From: Unio delphinus
Lineage: Eukaryota > Mollusca > Bivalvia > Unionida > Unionidae
Length of the DNA: 64,000 nt
Assembly (NCBI GenBank): GCA_029339505.1
Contig: JAQISU010000210.1
Location: 12,121,001 to 12,185,000 of the forward strand
Direction of reading: 5' to 3'
The notes under the pieces were generated by a model, which saw only the letters and a list, made by a program, of their open reading frames with translations, searched no databases and was not told where the DNA came from. Below are positions 1 to 11,085 of the stretch, one piece after another. Each line of letters starts with the position of its first letter. Positions within the stretch are counted from its first letter, which is position 1. The position numbers were made by a program, and so were the translations under genes.

Positions 1-2
1 TG

Positions 3-764
3 TCATTGGATGATATTTTAGTTAAACAACGAAACGCAATCGAGAATACTATCGCGTTATTTTCGTATCAGGGTAAATTGAAAACCAGTAATATTTCTCT
101 GGATGATATTTTGGTTAAACAACAAAACGCAATCGAAAATACTATCGCGTTATTTTCCGATCAGGGTAAACTCAAACCGGGTGTACTCGTTTCGACGATT
201 ACAGATCGATTAAAAACTCTCAACGATGAGTTAAACAATTCTGTGGTTGTACTAACAACACTTGAATCTAGAATTGAAGAAAACGGAAAACAGTTTACAT
301 CATTTCGTAGAAATATCATTGATAAATTTATTGGAACCCCGTTAGATAAAATTGAAATAAAACTCCCTGATATTAAAAAATCCATCGATGAGACGAAAAC
401 TTTCATCGAAGCCATCAAAGGTGATTTTTCGAGGATGATAACAATCATTGAAAAAACAAAAATTCCTCATGAGAAAACCAATAACGTAGTATATACAATC
501 CAACACGGATCATTTGTGTGGACACCTACAAACAACAAATTAGATATCACTGCAACCGTTAAGGGTATTTATCGATTAACACTAGTAACACCATTAACTC
601 AATTTAATATATCATCGTCGAGTTCATCCGGGGTCAATAATACGATTTCAACGATCATCGACAAGGATACAACTGAAAAGTTCACTATAACAGCTACTGA
701 TAAAAATTTGATTGGGATTCCAGCAACCTGGTATGTGGAATTCGTAGCGGATTTAAGTAAATAA
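3..764 (+). CDS. Fibre-like coiled-coil protein, 5'-truncated by the window edge
   Basis: The frame is open from the first bases, so the start lies outside the window. The protein is homologous to the 316-aa protein at 21892-22842. It shows one partial and one complete copy of a repeat of about 32 residues (core GKLKxSNISLDDILVKQ). A charged helical segment follows (LESRIEE...FRRNIIDKF), then a beta-type, Ser/Thr-rich C-terminal head ending in WYVEFVADLSK. Repeat plus coiled coil plus globular head resembles receptor-binding fibres of virus-like elements; that role is inferred. The next gene starts 47 bp downstream, after a motif (GAAAACGCTAGTG) shared with other structural genes. Confidence 0.6.
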   Translation, partial: SLDDILVKQRNAIENTIALFSYQGKLKTSNISLDDILVKQQNAIENTIALFSDQGKLKPGVLVSTITDRLKTLNDELNNSVVVLTTLESRIEENGKQFTSFRRNIIDKFIGTPLDKIEIKLPDIKKSIDETKTFIEAIKGDFSRMITIIEKTKIPHEKTNNVVYTIQHGSFVWTPTNNKLDITATVKGIYRLTLVTPLTQFNISSSSSSGVNNTISTIIDKDTTEKFTITATDKNLIGIPATWYVEFVADLSK

Positions 765-811
765 ATTGAAAGGATTTCACAATTGAAAACGCTAGTGTTT
801 TTAAAATAACA

Positions 812-1357
812 ATGATTTCATCAACTCAATTTCGCTATGATCAGGTCAGAGAATTTCAAAATAGACTCAAAACCCTCACTGAGGAGTATCAAATAAAAAT
901 AAAAAAATACCGACGAAGAATCACCGCAATTGATGTTATTATATACTCTTTGTCAAGCGTTCTCGCTGGCGCCGGAATAATACTTGCATCGGTTACAATG
1001 ATTGCCCCGGTCGTAGTTCCAATTTGCATTTCTGCGGTGGCTACAATCGGGGGTATATCAACCGGGATAGCAAAAAAGATATCATCATGCAGCCAGAGTA
1101 AACTGCAGAATTACTTACTTCAATTTCATATTGCATCAACCGCATATTCGCAGTTATCCCTGATGATATCGTCGTCACTCGATAATACGATTATATCAGA
1201 TAGTGAATTCTCAGCGATGGTCAGTATTTTTGATTCCGCGATATCCAAATTAGAGCGACAACATGAGTATAATAACAATGACAACACCGATGGAATCAGA
1301 AAACACGAACCCAAAAAACAAAATGATCTCAATAATATCAACATTACCAGATTGTGA
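812..1357 (+). CDS. Small membrane protein of the left element, C-terminus altered by a tandem duplication
   Basis: The 181-aa protein is homologous to the minus-strand ORF at 21214-21861. It has a basic N-terminal helix (about residues 1-45, with KKYRRR), then two adjacent hydrophobic stretches at about 45-90, suggesting a hairpin in a membrane. A polar Asn-rich tail follows. Its end differs from the other copy because a segment of about 150 bp containing the 3' part (GAATTCTCAGCGATGGTC at 1205) is repeated from 1354, which shifts the frame. Function is unknown. In context it is an element-encoded structural or membrane-remodelling protein. Confidence 0.55.
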   Translation: MISSTQFRYDQVREFQNRLKTLTEEYQIKIKKYRRRITAIDVIIYSLSSVLAGAGIILASVTMIAPVVVPICISAVATIGGISTGIAKKISSCSQSKLQNYLLQFHIASTAYSQLSLMISSSLDNTIISDSEFSAMVSIFDSAISKLERQHEYNNNDNTDGIRKHEPKKQNDLNNINITRL

Positions 1358-1505
1358 GTTCTCAGTGATGGTCAGTATTTATGATTCCTCGATACCAAAA
1401 TTAGAAATAAATCATGAATATAATAACAATGACAACACCGCAGGAATTACTTCAACAAATAGTGGAGAACACGAACCCAGTACAAACAAGCATGATATCA
1501 ATAAC
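1203..1505 (+). repeat. Direct duplication of about 151 bp inside the membrane-protein/penton-gene overlap
   Basis: The segment beginning GTGAATTCTCAGCGATGG at 1203 recurs from 1354 as GTGAGTTCTCAGTGATGG, and both continue through the Asn-rich AATAACAATGACAAC block. The full element has one copy only. The duplication created a second set of start codons for the downstream gene and truncated the upstream one. Confidence 0.75.
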
Positions 1506-2775
1506 ATCAACGAATCCAGAATTCAGTGTGAATTTCCCCTCTCCGGTCCCAGTGAAGGAGATAGCGCTAGCAAAACTACGAATGTATCACAGTTGGCCTA
1601 ATATCAGATCAAAATCATTTGGTGGTCAACAACCCAATAATTCTTTAGTGTTTGCAAATAAGAATAAACCCGACGGAACCCCAGACTGGAAAGTTGTTTC
1701 GATACCAACAGGGTCATACCAAATCGAACAAATCAATAATGAATTCGCGCGTAGAATAAAATCGATTACTGGAGTAGAGTCAAAAATCGCTATAACAGTT
1801 CATGAACCGACGCTATCATCCGCAATTGAGATAAACACAGAAGGATACGTCGTAGATATCTATCAAAGTTCTATTAGAACCGTACTAGGATGGCCTGAAT
1901 TACCACCAGGGGGAAAAACCGTTGATTTACCAGAACCACAAAAAACTGATTATATCACCGACAGAATAAAATTTGATAATCCAATAAAGAGTTATAAAGA
2001 TTATAATCAGTGGGATCTTTTCCATGGAATAGTAGAAAATAACGCTGTCAAATTCATACCCCAACAGAACAAAATTACTGAAAATTTCACAGCATTTAAT
2101 AACGATTTTTCGCTGTTGTTAATATCTCTTAAATCCGGTACTCTCACCCGAGATGAATTTATCAGCGTCGTAGAAACATGCAACAAAATCATCAATGATA
2201 TGGAAACATTTCATTTGCTAATTATTCTAGAGATATTACGTGACGATAATCCTAAAACGAGATTAGAGTTTGCGATGAAAAGTAATATACGCGTAGAAGA
2301 TATTCGTGAGTTTAAACTACCAGGATATAATATCCTAGAACTACAAAAATCTCTCAGTGATGCCATCGATGTTGGTTTTAAAATAATTCATGATGCATGG
2401 AAAAAAACAACATCACCGGAAATAAAAATCCTCATACACAATAATGACCCAGACGGTGGCGGCAGGCATATCGCTCCGTTCAACGTGAATATATCCTCAG
2501 TGATTGCGCTCAATTTAGTATGTGATGTTATCGAAGGAAGCTATCAAATTAATCTCGAACGATCAAATCAAGCTCAGCAAGGATATATTCTTTATTCATT
2601 TGCACCAACAGCTCCTCCAGGATTCCTAATTATTGAAAACCCAATTAATCCTGTCTACATGCGATGCCATAATAATTCGTTAACGAGAATTAATTTCAAA
2701 CCCACCGACCAGTCAAATAATCTGATTGATTTACAAGAAGAGGTGTTAGCGATTAGTCTGTTTGTGAAATCATAA
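1414..2775 (+). CDS. Minor-capsid (penton-like) candidate, intact copy
   Basis: This uninterrupted 453-aa ORF is the intact counterpart of the frameshifted gene at 20044-21407. Visible segments are an N-terminal extension, FSVNFPSPVPVKEIALAKL at about residue 37 and GSYQIEQINNEF at about 91. A helical middle follows, with a beta-rich C-terminal domain containing PPGFLIIENP and ending in ISLFVKS. A beta-rich C-terminal domain of this kind occurs in uncharacterised proteins next to capsid genes of invertebrate Maverick-like elements. I infer a penton or minor-capsid role; no catalytic motif is seen. The start at 1414 matches the MxIITMTT start of the other copy. It ends 66 bp before the inner border of the TIR. 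Confidence 0.6.
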   Translation: MNIITMTTPQELLQQIVENTNPVQTSMISITSTNPEFSVNFPSPVPVKEIALAKLRMYHSWPNIRSKSFGGQQPNNSLVFANKNKPDGTPDWKVVSIPTGSYQIEQINNEFARRIKSITGVESKIAITVHEPTLSSAIEINTEGYVVDIYQSSIRTVLGWPELPPGGKTVDLPEPQKTDYITDRIKFDNPIKSYKDYNQWDLFHGIVENNAVKFIPQQNKITENFTAFNNDFSLLLISLKSGTLTRDEFISVVETCNKIINDMETFHLLIILEILRDDNPKTRLEFAMKSNIRVEDIREFKLPGYNILELQKSLSDAIDVGFKIIHDAWKKTTSPEIKILIHNNDPDGGGRHIAPFNVNISSVIALNLVCDVIEGSYQINLERSNQAQQGYILYSFAPTAPPGFLIIENPINPVYMRCHNNSLTRINFKPTDQSNNLIDLQEEVLAISLFVKS

Positions 2776-2841
2776 ATGATTTTCGTCCTAAAGACTTGAT
2801 CAAATCATTTCTTATTTTTGTTAACCAGAACTGAAAGTTCC

Positions 2842-3103
2842 AGCAGCAGAGAGGGTGGATGACAACAAGTTGCGAGCAAAATTGATTAAAAAATCGTAAA
2901 ATCTCCGTTTTCATTTTTTTAGTTAAAATGAGATTTCGTAGGGAAAGCTCATTAAGATTTCAATCAATTTTTTGTCTGAAAACGTTGTAGGGTTTGCCCC
3001 TGAGACATTTTTTTGGTTAAAATGAGATCGTAGGAAGGCTCGTTTTAGGATTTCAATCAAAATTTTGTTTGAAAACGTTGTAGGATTCACCCCCTCTGCT
3101 GCT
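2842..3103. repeat. Terminal inverted repeat of the left element
   Basis: The segment starts with AGCAGCAGAGAGGGTGGATG at 2842 and ends with CACCCCCTCTGCTGCT at 3103, so it is bounded by its own inverted repeats just as the TIRs of the full element are. The interior holds two tandem units of about 90 bp (core GTTAAAATGAGAT ... GAAAACGTTGTAGG). It shares only the borders with the TIR at 19775. Confidence 0.7.
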
Positions 3104-3114
3104 AGCTTTAACAA

Positions 3115-3334
3115 TGATTTGTGACGATAGCGATGTCTAGTAAAATAGCATCATGCCTCAGACATGTAGCACGATGGATGACAAGTCCTTATATTAGCCT
3201 GTTAAGGATGAGAGCCTAGACAGGTAGCTGTTAGTACGATTTTATAAGCACTAGGTATGACGAAGCTGGGGTTCGAACACACGATCTCCTGCATCCGAAG
3301 CTAGTGCTCTAACCACTAGACCATTGGAGCGGTT
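3115..3334 (-). mobile_element. tRNA-derived SINE
   Basis: On the minus strand there is a pol III A box (TGGTCTAGTGGTTAGAGC, near 3320) and a B box (GTTCGAACCCC, near 3272). A body follows that matches the element at 39000-39262 (ATGTCTAG...GCATCATGCC.CAGACATGTAGCA). The tail of the SINE abuts the TIR of the left virus-like element. Confidence 0.8.
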
Positions 3335-3335
3335 C

Positions 3336-3679
3336 CAATTGGTATATTGAACAGAATAGTTGCTAATATAATAAAAAAGGTGATATTTACTCAGACTATT
3401 CTTGTAAGCTGACCCAGAGTGGCCGTGGATGGGTACTGAAATAACAACCAATGGATTCATCTGATCGTTTTCGACTACAAGGACAAACTTATAGACCAAA
3501 TAATGTTTCCTACCTTAAATATCTTCCGCATTGTTTTTTCTTCTTCATTTTTTAGATATTAGTTTTATTTCATTGAGCCGCATTATCGATTTATTTCCAA
3601 TATGGGCACCTTTCTTCAACATGCTTATATGAGAGAGGAGAGGAGAGGTTTACAGAATTAGACATATTATATGATGTAA
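3336..3679. other. Unassigned AT-rich interval
   Basis: No coding region is recognised. It holds only a short GAGAGGAGAGG run near 3630. Confidence 0.5.
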
Positions 3680-4950
3680 TTATACCCAATAGGCATTGCG
3701 CCACCAGACAAATTGTTTTCTGACAAGCATAATCGTGCGTTCAGTAAAACCTGTGTTGTCTCCAAGAGCGAATCTTAAACCGTAAAACACTGTTGTTATG
3801 GAAATCGGACTGACTGTTCCTGACTCTATGCATTGTTTAAAACCTCCAACAACGTGCTTTGACATCAATACCATTTTGACTCTTAACATCTTTCCACTAA
3901 TATGTTCACTAAATAGCTTTTGGTCTCTCTATCCTATCAAAGGTCTCTCTATTCTCTCAAAGGTCTCTCTATCATATCAAAGGTATCTTTATCCTATCAA
4001 AGGTCTCTCTATCCTATCAAAGGTCTCTATCCTATCAAAGGTTTTCTTATAGTCAACAGCACTGCGTCAAATCTACCCTTTCAGTTTATTAAATATTTAC
4101 ATATTAATGTATATAATATAAATATATTATCTCCTGTGAAATACCCCTCTCTAAATCCTGCTTGCTTATCACCCAGTAATTCGTTTTCCTCCACCCATGA
4201 ATTTATTATCGTATTTAAAATATAGGAAGTATGCAAATACCTCTGAAATTGGAGGAGTCATATTTGCATTATCCTTTCTTAAAAATTGGTCTGATAGTAG
4301 TCGTGGACCAATACTATGAACAATATCCAACATCGAACAGTGTATTAAGTAGCATTGTTATTATTGGTGCAATTATGTGCTCGTAGATATAAAGACGTCG
4401 CTGGATAAAGCATCTATTCCCCATCTTTGTTTTGCTTAGTTTACTAAATGCTAGGCGTACTTCTTCTTCAGTGATGGTTCTATATTAAATCAGGTGAATT
4501 ACTTCAATGTTTTCAGTTACCCTCTATCTGGTCAACAGAAAAATTAATTAGTTTCCAAAAATATTCATACCAGGTTGCAGACGAGATACAGTTTTGCATA
4601 CCAGTAGTTGGGTTCCTTACAATACGTCAGAAACGTGTATCTTAAGAGCATGATGTAGGTAAAAGGCTACGTTTTGGTTTCATTCACATTGCATGTGCTT
4701 GCTTCTTGTAAGAGATTTATTCATATTTATATATAAAAAAAAACAATCTTCAAGAGATTCACTTTTAACCTAATCTGTTTTAGATATATTAAAGCTTTGG
4801 TTTTGGCGTTTGTGTAGTCTGTATCAAACCAAGGCTGACATTTTAAAAAAATGCGAGATGTCACAGCTATAAATTGCTTTCTATTGATTTCTTTTCATTG
4901 TGCTTGCTGCATCATGGTCACTATCCGCGTTCTTTTCTACACATTCATTA
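3680..4950 (-). pseudogene. Decayed LINE reverse transcriptase fragment
   Basis: Read on the minus strand from about 4900 down, broken frames give successive non-LTR reverse transcriptase blocks. FWKLINF is near 4560, TITEEEVRLAFSKLS near 4450 and IRPIFKKG near 4270. ENELLGDKQAGFREGY is near 4160, and motif-A-like VDYKKTFDR near 4050. The order and spacing match the fingers/palm of non-LTR retrotransposon ORF2. Stops and frameshifts are frequent, so it is dead. A 20-bp tandem repeat (3920-4045) has expanded within motif A. Confidence 0.7.
3920..4045. repeat. 20-bp minisatellite within the LINE reverse transcriptase motif A
   Basis: About six copies of GGTCTCTCTATCCTATCAAA are present. On the minus strand the unit starts as the TTTGATAGG codons of the AFD-type motif, so it appears to be a slipped duplication of coding sequence. 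Confidence 0.75.
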
Positions 4951-7018
4951 AGTTTTGTAATATTATTAATATCATTTCAAATCTTGTCCATATTTTGAGA
5001 TAATATACCTTTATAATTTTGGATAAAATACATTCTTCTTTGTACCATATGTATCTATTTATTTCGTTACCACCAGAGTCACTTATAGCACCAGAGTCAA
5101 TTATAGCACCAGAGTCACTTACACCAGAGTCACTTATAGCACCAGAGTCACTTATAGCACCACCAGAGTCACTGGTTTACCCATGTAGACAAATGAAATT
5201 TAACGGGCATTAGTATAGATTCTAATGTATCATATATGCCAAAGAATGATATACTTTTTAAATCTAATGTTGAGACCGAATTGCCATGCAGACATGTACC
5301 TTTCCCTATCCCTCTATCAAATCCACATGTACGACTCTCAGTCCTTTTCCTTTGGCAGAATCGTGAAAGTTGTTCTCAGTAGTGATTATCTCCCTTACGT
5401 CTTGATAGCCCAATCATACATTGCCTCGTATTCCGTATAACTAAAGTATTGAAATTAGACAATAATAGTAACATATGTAATAAAATCTGACTCCAAAATA
5501 TTATAGGCAATTACAATCAGCAGCAATTAATTGTTTTATAGTCAGCATATTTCTTTTTTCGGTTAATTTACTCATTTTCTACTACTACATACAATTTCTT
5601 CTGAATGAAAAGTTGAGTATTCAGGTGTCGTATAGACAAACCAAATATTAAGTCTCATTTCAGTCAGCTAGCTTTAGACAAAACAACTAACCAACTAATT
5701 TTATTTTTTGAGGGACCTTTTCTCTAGATATATCAAATTGTTTCGGTAGGAGTTCTCCAACAAAACCGAGATCGTCCTGGATTTCTTTTAGCACATTGTG
5801 ATTTAATTATTACGCTATCAAACATTTTGTAACCGTTAATATCAAATTGATCGATAGTTTCTGTCCATGTTTCGACAGAGCTTAGTAAATTACATTAGTC
5901 AACGAAATTAATATAAGATGAGCTCTCCTCTCAAGAACGTTTCTCATTTTAACCAGATATATTCCATACCAAACAACCCGGCAAATAAGTATGGACCCAC
6001 ACAAGCAAAATATAAATATATTGCTAAGTGAAGAAAACAAATACTCAAACACATGAAAGCGTTGGCGCGTACACAAACAAAATACAAAACATAAAAACAC
6101 GTTCAAATAAACATATGTGTGTGTATGTGTGCGCGAGAACGTTTCTATGTGTTTGTGTTTGTATTTTCCGTTAACGAAAAGATTAACCCTTAACAAACAG
6201 TGTATGTGTATGTGTGTACGCATACGTTTTGTATGTGTTTGTGTGTTAGTTTCTTTCTAATAACAAATGGAAAACCCACTGTCCATGATCAGTGTGTTTG
6301 TTTTGTATGAATTTAGTGTGATTATAACCACTAAATCGTTCACTGAGGTAGGTGATTGTAGGTAATGGTGCGTTTTATAGATATAAAATTTCCTTCTCCA
6401 CAATGGACTGATTGTAAATAACATGTATGAGTGTTTTTGATTTATAAAACTTATTCTAGATTGGCACTCTTATCTCTATGGATTGTTAGCTTGGTGATTC
6501 TATGTCTATACATTTATATATCCCGCCCAGCCAGGCGTTTAAAATTTTTTCCCGCTGTCACTGCTTGGTTCTGATAGAGATCAACTCTTTGCCACATTGG
6601 TGCCAATGTCCAGTACGATGACGCCACCCCACCTGTTCAGTTCCTGATGTCCCCATACAAACCCAATATTTTTGTTGAAATACAGACCAACATTTTGTCC
6701 GTAGAAATCTTTTACGTTCATTAGGTCGATAATTCGGAATCATCAAAATGTTAATTGTGACTCTCATTGTGTTGAGGTTGAGGTTTCGTGCAATATGCCA
6801 TAATTTGGTGATAATTACTATTTCTATATGACATGTTAAACTATGACATCTGTAATGAGACACGAAATACCAGATGTGTAAATCTAGGGCATAAGGAACT
6901 AGTTACAAAACGCCAAATTCTATATGGAACGATGCCCGATTTATCTTTAACATAACTAACGATCGTGTTAACGTTTATCATTATTGCTATTCAATTGCAC
7001 TTAAAAGTATATGAGTGT

Positions 7019-7020
<2 letters not shown>
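4951..7020. other. Gene-poor AT-rich interval with a small 18-bp repeat
   Basis: No gene is recognised. About five copies of ACCAGAGTCACTTATAGC lie at 5085-5170. Purine/pyrimidine GT-rich runs (GTGTGTATGTGTG) lie near 6115-6240. Short ORFs here look like chance. Confidence 0.5.

Positions 7021-7021
<1 letters not shown>

Positions 7022-7085
<64 letters not shown>
7022..7085. repeat. (GA)n microsatellite
   Basis: Pure AG dinucleotide run with one interruption. Confidence 0.95.
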
Positions 7086-7207
7086 AGGGGGATATGGAAT
7101 TTTCTACGCAATTTCGTTTGGTTATGTAATGATTCCTGTTAAGGTATCACGTGCTGTTCAGAGTCACAAGGCCTAGACATACAACTACTACTACTACTAT
7201 TTTTAAA

Positions 7208-7255
<48 letters not shown>

Positions 7256-7271
7256 TTTATCATTATTATTA
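7208..7271. repeat. (ATT)n microsatellite
   Basis: ATT trinucleotide run with minor interruptions. Confidence 0.9.
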
Positions 7272-7321
7272 AAAGCAAACTTCAGTTAAGAATAGGAAAA
7301 TGGTAATTTACTGAGTAGGTA

Positions 7322-7813
7322 TGACTGTCCATTCATCTCTCTGTCCATGACAATATTTGTCACCGTTTCTAAGTTACTGACTCTCTGTCTATGACAATAC
7401 TTGTCACCGTTTCTAAGTTACTGACTCCCTGTCTATGAAAATACTTGTCACCGTTTCTAAGTTACTGACTCCCTGTCTATGACAATACTTGTCACCGTTT
7501 CTAAGTTACTGACTCTCTGTCCATGACAATACTTGTCACCGTTTCTAAGTTACTGACTCTCTGTCTATGACAATACTTGTCACCGTTTCTAAGTTACTGA
7601 CTCCCTGTCCATGACAATACTTGTCACCGTTTCTAAGTTACTGACTCTCTGTCCATGACAATACTTGTCACCGTTTCTAAGTTACTGACTCTCTGTCCCT
7701 GACAATACATGTCACCGTTTCTAAGTTACTGACTCTCTGTCCATGACAATACATGTCACCGTTTCTAAGTTACTGACTCTCTGTCCCTGACAATACATGT
7801 TTCTAAGTTACTG
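7322..7813. repeat. 44-bp minisatellite, about 11 copies
   Basis: The unit contains TGACAATACTTGTCACCG followed by TTTCTAAGTTACTGACTC. Copies differ mainly at one CT/CC and one TA/CA position, so the array is young. Each unit carries an imperfect palindrome (TGACAATACTTGTCA). Confidence 0.9.
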
Positions 7814-7969
7814 AAAGCGTTATGTTAGACTTTGTGGACGGAACCTTTGGCTGATGCAGATGAACAATTATGTTTTCCTTTGTTCTAATTTCACCTATAA
7901 ATTGTGGACAATTGGGAAATACTGAAAAAGGTAATTTGTCTCATACGCTGACTGAAAGATTTTATTAAA

Positions 7970-8345
7970 ACTTTAAAGATTCAGTAATCAGTGTAATATG
8001 CAAATCTTGTAAATTTTAAGATTGTTATATATGCATTACAAGTATTTTAGATTAAATAATCGGTAAATACGCAATACAAGTCTTGTGGATTCAAATAAAT
8101 AGAAAATAAAATAAAAGTATTGTATATTCAATACACGGTAGATGCAATACAAGTCTTGTAGATTGAATTCTCAGTAAGATATGCAAAACAAGTCTGGATG
8201 ATTGAATAATCGGTAGATATGCAATACAAGTCTTGTGAATTCAATTATCGGTAGATATGTAAGATTGTTATATATGCAATACAGGTCTAGTAGATTCAAA
8301 TTAATAGAATGTCTTGTAGATTAAATAATCGGGCAATATGCAAAA
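7970..8345. repeat. Diverged AT-rich repeats of about 40 bp
   Basis: Variants of GCAATACAAGTCTTGTAGATT and AATAATCGGTAGATATG recur about nine times with substitutions and indels. This is an old minisatellite. Confidence 0.65.
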
Positions 8346-8622
8346 CAAGTCAATTAAATATAAGCACTTGTGCAAGCGTAGCACGGTCACTGAATATTTG
8401 GATATGGGCTTACAATAGTGTTTTCTCATGCACGACAGCAAATCAATACTTATTTATCTATTTATTTACCAAACACACAGTAAAACACAAGTTAACCAGA
8501 CTAATGTAATACGTCACTGGTCACCCGCACGTGGCATATGAAAAACCATATAATGATGGCAATGCCATAGCACATTCGTATTACTGAAGGTCACAATTGC
8601 TTTGCGTAAAAATCATTGTGAT

Positions 8623-8629
8623 TGAGAGA

Positions 8630-8694
<65 letters not shown>
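8623..8694. repeat. (GA)n microsatellite
   Basis: AG run inside duplicated block A. The matching run in A' is at 11684-11757. Confidence 0.95.
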
Positions 8695-8696
<2 letters not shown>

Positions 8697-9032
8697 GTAT
8701 GAATAGAATGCACATAGATTCATACAGATAACAAATTAAAATACATTTATATACACAATACTTTCTAGACAGTTTAACAACTAGAATTTGACTGTTGTTC
8801 TTGATAAAAATATAGATATAGATAAAATTGCAACATATTTTGTAATGTTATGAAAAAATTTTTTAATGTCTTGAAAAAGTTGTTGTTGTCGTCACTTGTT
8901 ATGAAATAAAGTTTCTTGTATTTCTTGCTATGAATGTTTTTGTTATGTATGTTGTCAATACCTTTTCATAACATTCTTCTCATTTCTTGCTAATGAAAGG
9001 AATTACTCGTAAGTTAAGGAACGTCAATGTCT

Positions 9033-9038
<6 letters not shown>

Positions 9039-9097
<59 letters not shown>
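9039..9097. repeat. (GA)n microsatellite
   Basis: AG dinucleotide run. Confidence 0.95.
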
Positions 9098-9100
<3 letters not shown>

Positions 9101-9504
9101 AGAAGAAAGAGTTCAGGCTTTCTTAAAAGAGTGTCGCCACGATGATGAGACACAGCTACATCTGGAATAAGAAGATAGACATCTGTTTTCCTGCCGGTAC
9201 GGTAAACTGACCTGAGCCTAGATGCGCGACCTATTTATACGCATCCGGCTCGTGTCAGGGTTAAACAAGGTCGCACCCTTAGCGTGCCGGTCAGAAAATA
9301 TGCTTACTCTTCATCAGGTAGGAATCAGTTTCATCAGGTAGGAACCAGTTTGTTTTACGTCATAAGACTTAATCTTATGGTTTATTTGTATTCGTTTGGC
9401 ATCGTCACACCAAATATGGTTATCCGTTAGTTGAGAACCATTTTGTTTTGTGCCACTAGAAGTTCTTTATAGAAAGGTTAACCCACTTTTATTAACCAAA
9501 TTGA

Positions 9505-9675
9505 TAATTCGCCAATGTCTTGGTCACATAATAGATGTTTTTACTGATAGAATCTAGGAGTTTCTAGCTAAATCAGCGATATGGCATGTATTCGCTAATG
9601 TCTGGGTCACAGAATATATGTTTTTACTGATAGAATCTAGGAGTTTCTAGCTAAATAAGCGATGTGGCATGTATA
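9505..9675. repeat. Direct repeat of about 85 bp, two copies
   Basis: ACTGATAGAATCTAGGAGTT with flanking CGCCAATGTC/CGCTAATGTC and GGCATGTAT occurs twice in tandem. Confidence 0.8.
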
Positions 9676-10164
9676 ATGTTTTTTGTAATATAGTTCCACA
9701 CATATTGTACATTGGTAAAGTTTCAGTTATCTTACTAGTTTTTGGCAATATACATGGCTTTTTTTTCGCTTACACAGCAACTATTTTCGTTCCATATGAA
9801 AGTACTCTTAATATATTTTAGAAACTTACTTTAATGTAAAGGAATAAACTTTAATACAATTTAAAGAAAATAGCAATCTTATTAATTTTACGAAAAAATC
9901 TATCCTAACAGTATATATAAAATATTTAAATTTAAAATAATCAACTAATATATATATATTGTCGTGTAAGAGGACATACTTAGTCAGACCGATCATACTT
10001 GTCGTAACTTCTTGTAGCTAACAATATTATGAGATTAAAAATATATATTAAGAGGTACAATTTATCACTGGCATATATAATAGAGCAAACTAAAACTATC
10101 CTACTTAACGAGAAAACTTCAGTATATTTTAGTAATTCAAAAACGTGCATAATAGTATATACAA

Positions 10165-11085
10165 TTAGTCTAGGAAAGACAGAAGTCATCTTCTAGCCCG
10201 CTCCAAACACTGTCCACTCGCAACCCTGTATCGCCATTGGCGACACGCAGCTGAAGAATGTGGACAGTTTCAAATACCTTGGCAACACAATATCTAGTGA
10301 TGGTTCTCTGGACAAAGAGATCACTGCGAGGACTCAAAAAGCCATTCAAGCACTAGGACGACTCCGAACCAAGGTCTTGCAGCACAAGGACATACGCCTG
10401 TCAACAAAGCTGAAGGTGTACAATGCAGTTGTCCTCACGTCTCTATTATATGGTTGTGAAACGTGGACACTCTACAGAAGGCACATCAGTCAGTTAGAAC
10501 AATTCCACCAGCGCTCCCTGAGATCCATCATGCGGATCAAGTGGCCGGACCGAATCACCAGCCTGGAAGTCCTTGATAGAGCCAACACAACAAGTATCGA
10601 AGCCAAAAAATCCAGGGCCCACCTTCGATGGACTGACCATGTCATTCGCATGGATCAAAGCAGAATCCCAAAGCAGTTGTTCTACGGCGAGCTAGCCCTG
10701 GGAAACCGAAACCAAGGCCGCCCTCACAAGAGGTACAAAGACAACCTCAAGACAAACATCAAATGGGCAGACCTTCAACAACGCCAGCTCCAGCTCGCTG
10801 CCTCAGACAGAAAGCATTGGCGTGCCCTGACCAGAAAAGCCTGTTCCACCTTTGAGGTTGACCACCGCCAGCGTCTTGCTGCAACTCGTGAGAGACGCCA
10901 CAGAAATGTATCCCAGATACCAACAACCACCGGTGTCCAATGCCCCACCTGCAACCGCATGTGTGTATCCGAATTCGGACTCCGGAGTCACATGCGCGCC
11001 TACCGTTAAATGAAAGTGCACAACTTGTCTTCCTAGACTCGAGAGACTGCCAAGAAGGAGGTATCCTTTTAAGTGCAAATCATTT
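10165..11085 (+). mobile_element. 5'-truncated non-LTR retrotransposon (LINE) insertion
   Basis: This GC-richer insert interrupts the segmental duplication between blocks B and C. It begins abruptly within reverse transcriptase sequence, as expected from incomplete target-primed reverse transcription. It contains the C-terminal coding part described in the next entry and a short 3' UTR. Confidence 0.8.
10170..11009 (+). pseudogene. LINE ORF2 C-terminal fragment with a Cys-rich finger
   Basis: The frame reads KTEVIF, then an in-frame TAG at 10194, then continues to a TAA at 11007. Recognisable blocks are FKYLGNTISSDGS (end of the palm/thumb of reverse transcriptase), LLYGCETWTL, a RW..HVIRM block and GRPHKRYKDNLK. 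The C-terminus has CPTCNRMC...LRSHMRAYR, which looks like a C2H2-type finger. This is the standard C-terminal half of non-LTR ORF2 seen widely in marine invertebrates. The polymerase catalytic core is missing, so it is not autonomous. Confidence 0.85.

Larger units (their letters stand above)
1..3103 (+). mobile_element. Partial second Maverick/Polinton-like element (right end only)
   Basis: This is the end of a virus-like element whose other end lies off the left edge. It carries fibre-like, membrane and penton-like genes in the same order as the minus-strand genes at 20044-22842 of the full element, but on the plus strand, so the two copies are in opposite orientation. It ends at 3103 with the inverted form of the AGCAGCAGAGAGGG terminus. 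Coding parts are clearly homologous to the full copy. The TIR interior is a different sequence, so this is a sister subfamily rather than a recent duplicate. Confidence 0.85.

Noticed and set aside
4375..4410. Short palindromic segments between LINE remnants as tRNA or snRNA genes
   Set aside because: No A/B boxes or conserved snRNA motifs, and the sequence reads as decayed reverse transcriptase.
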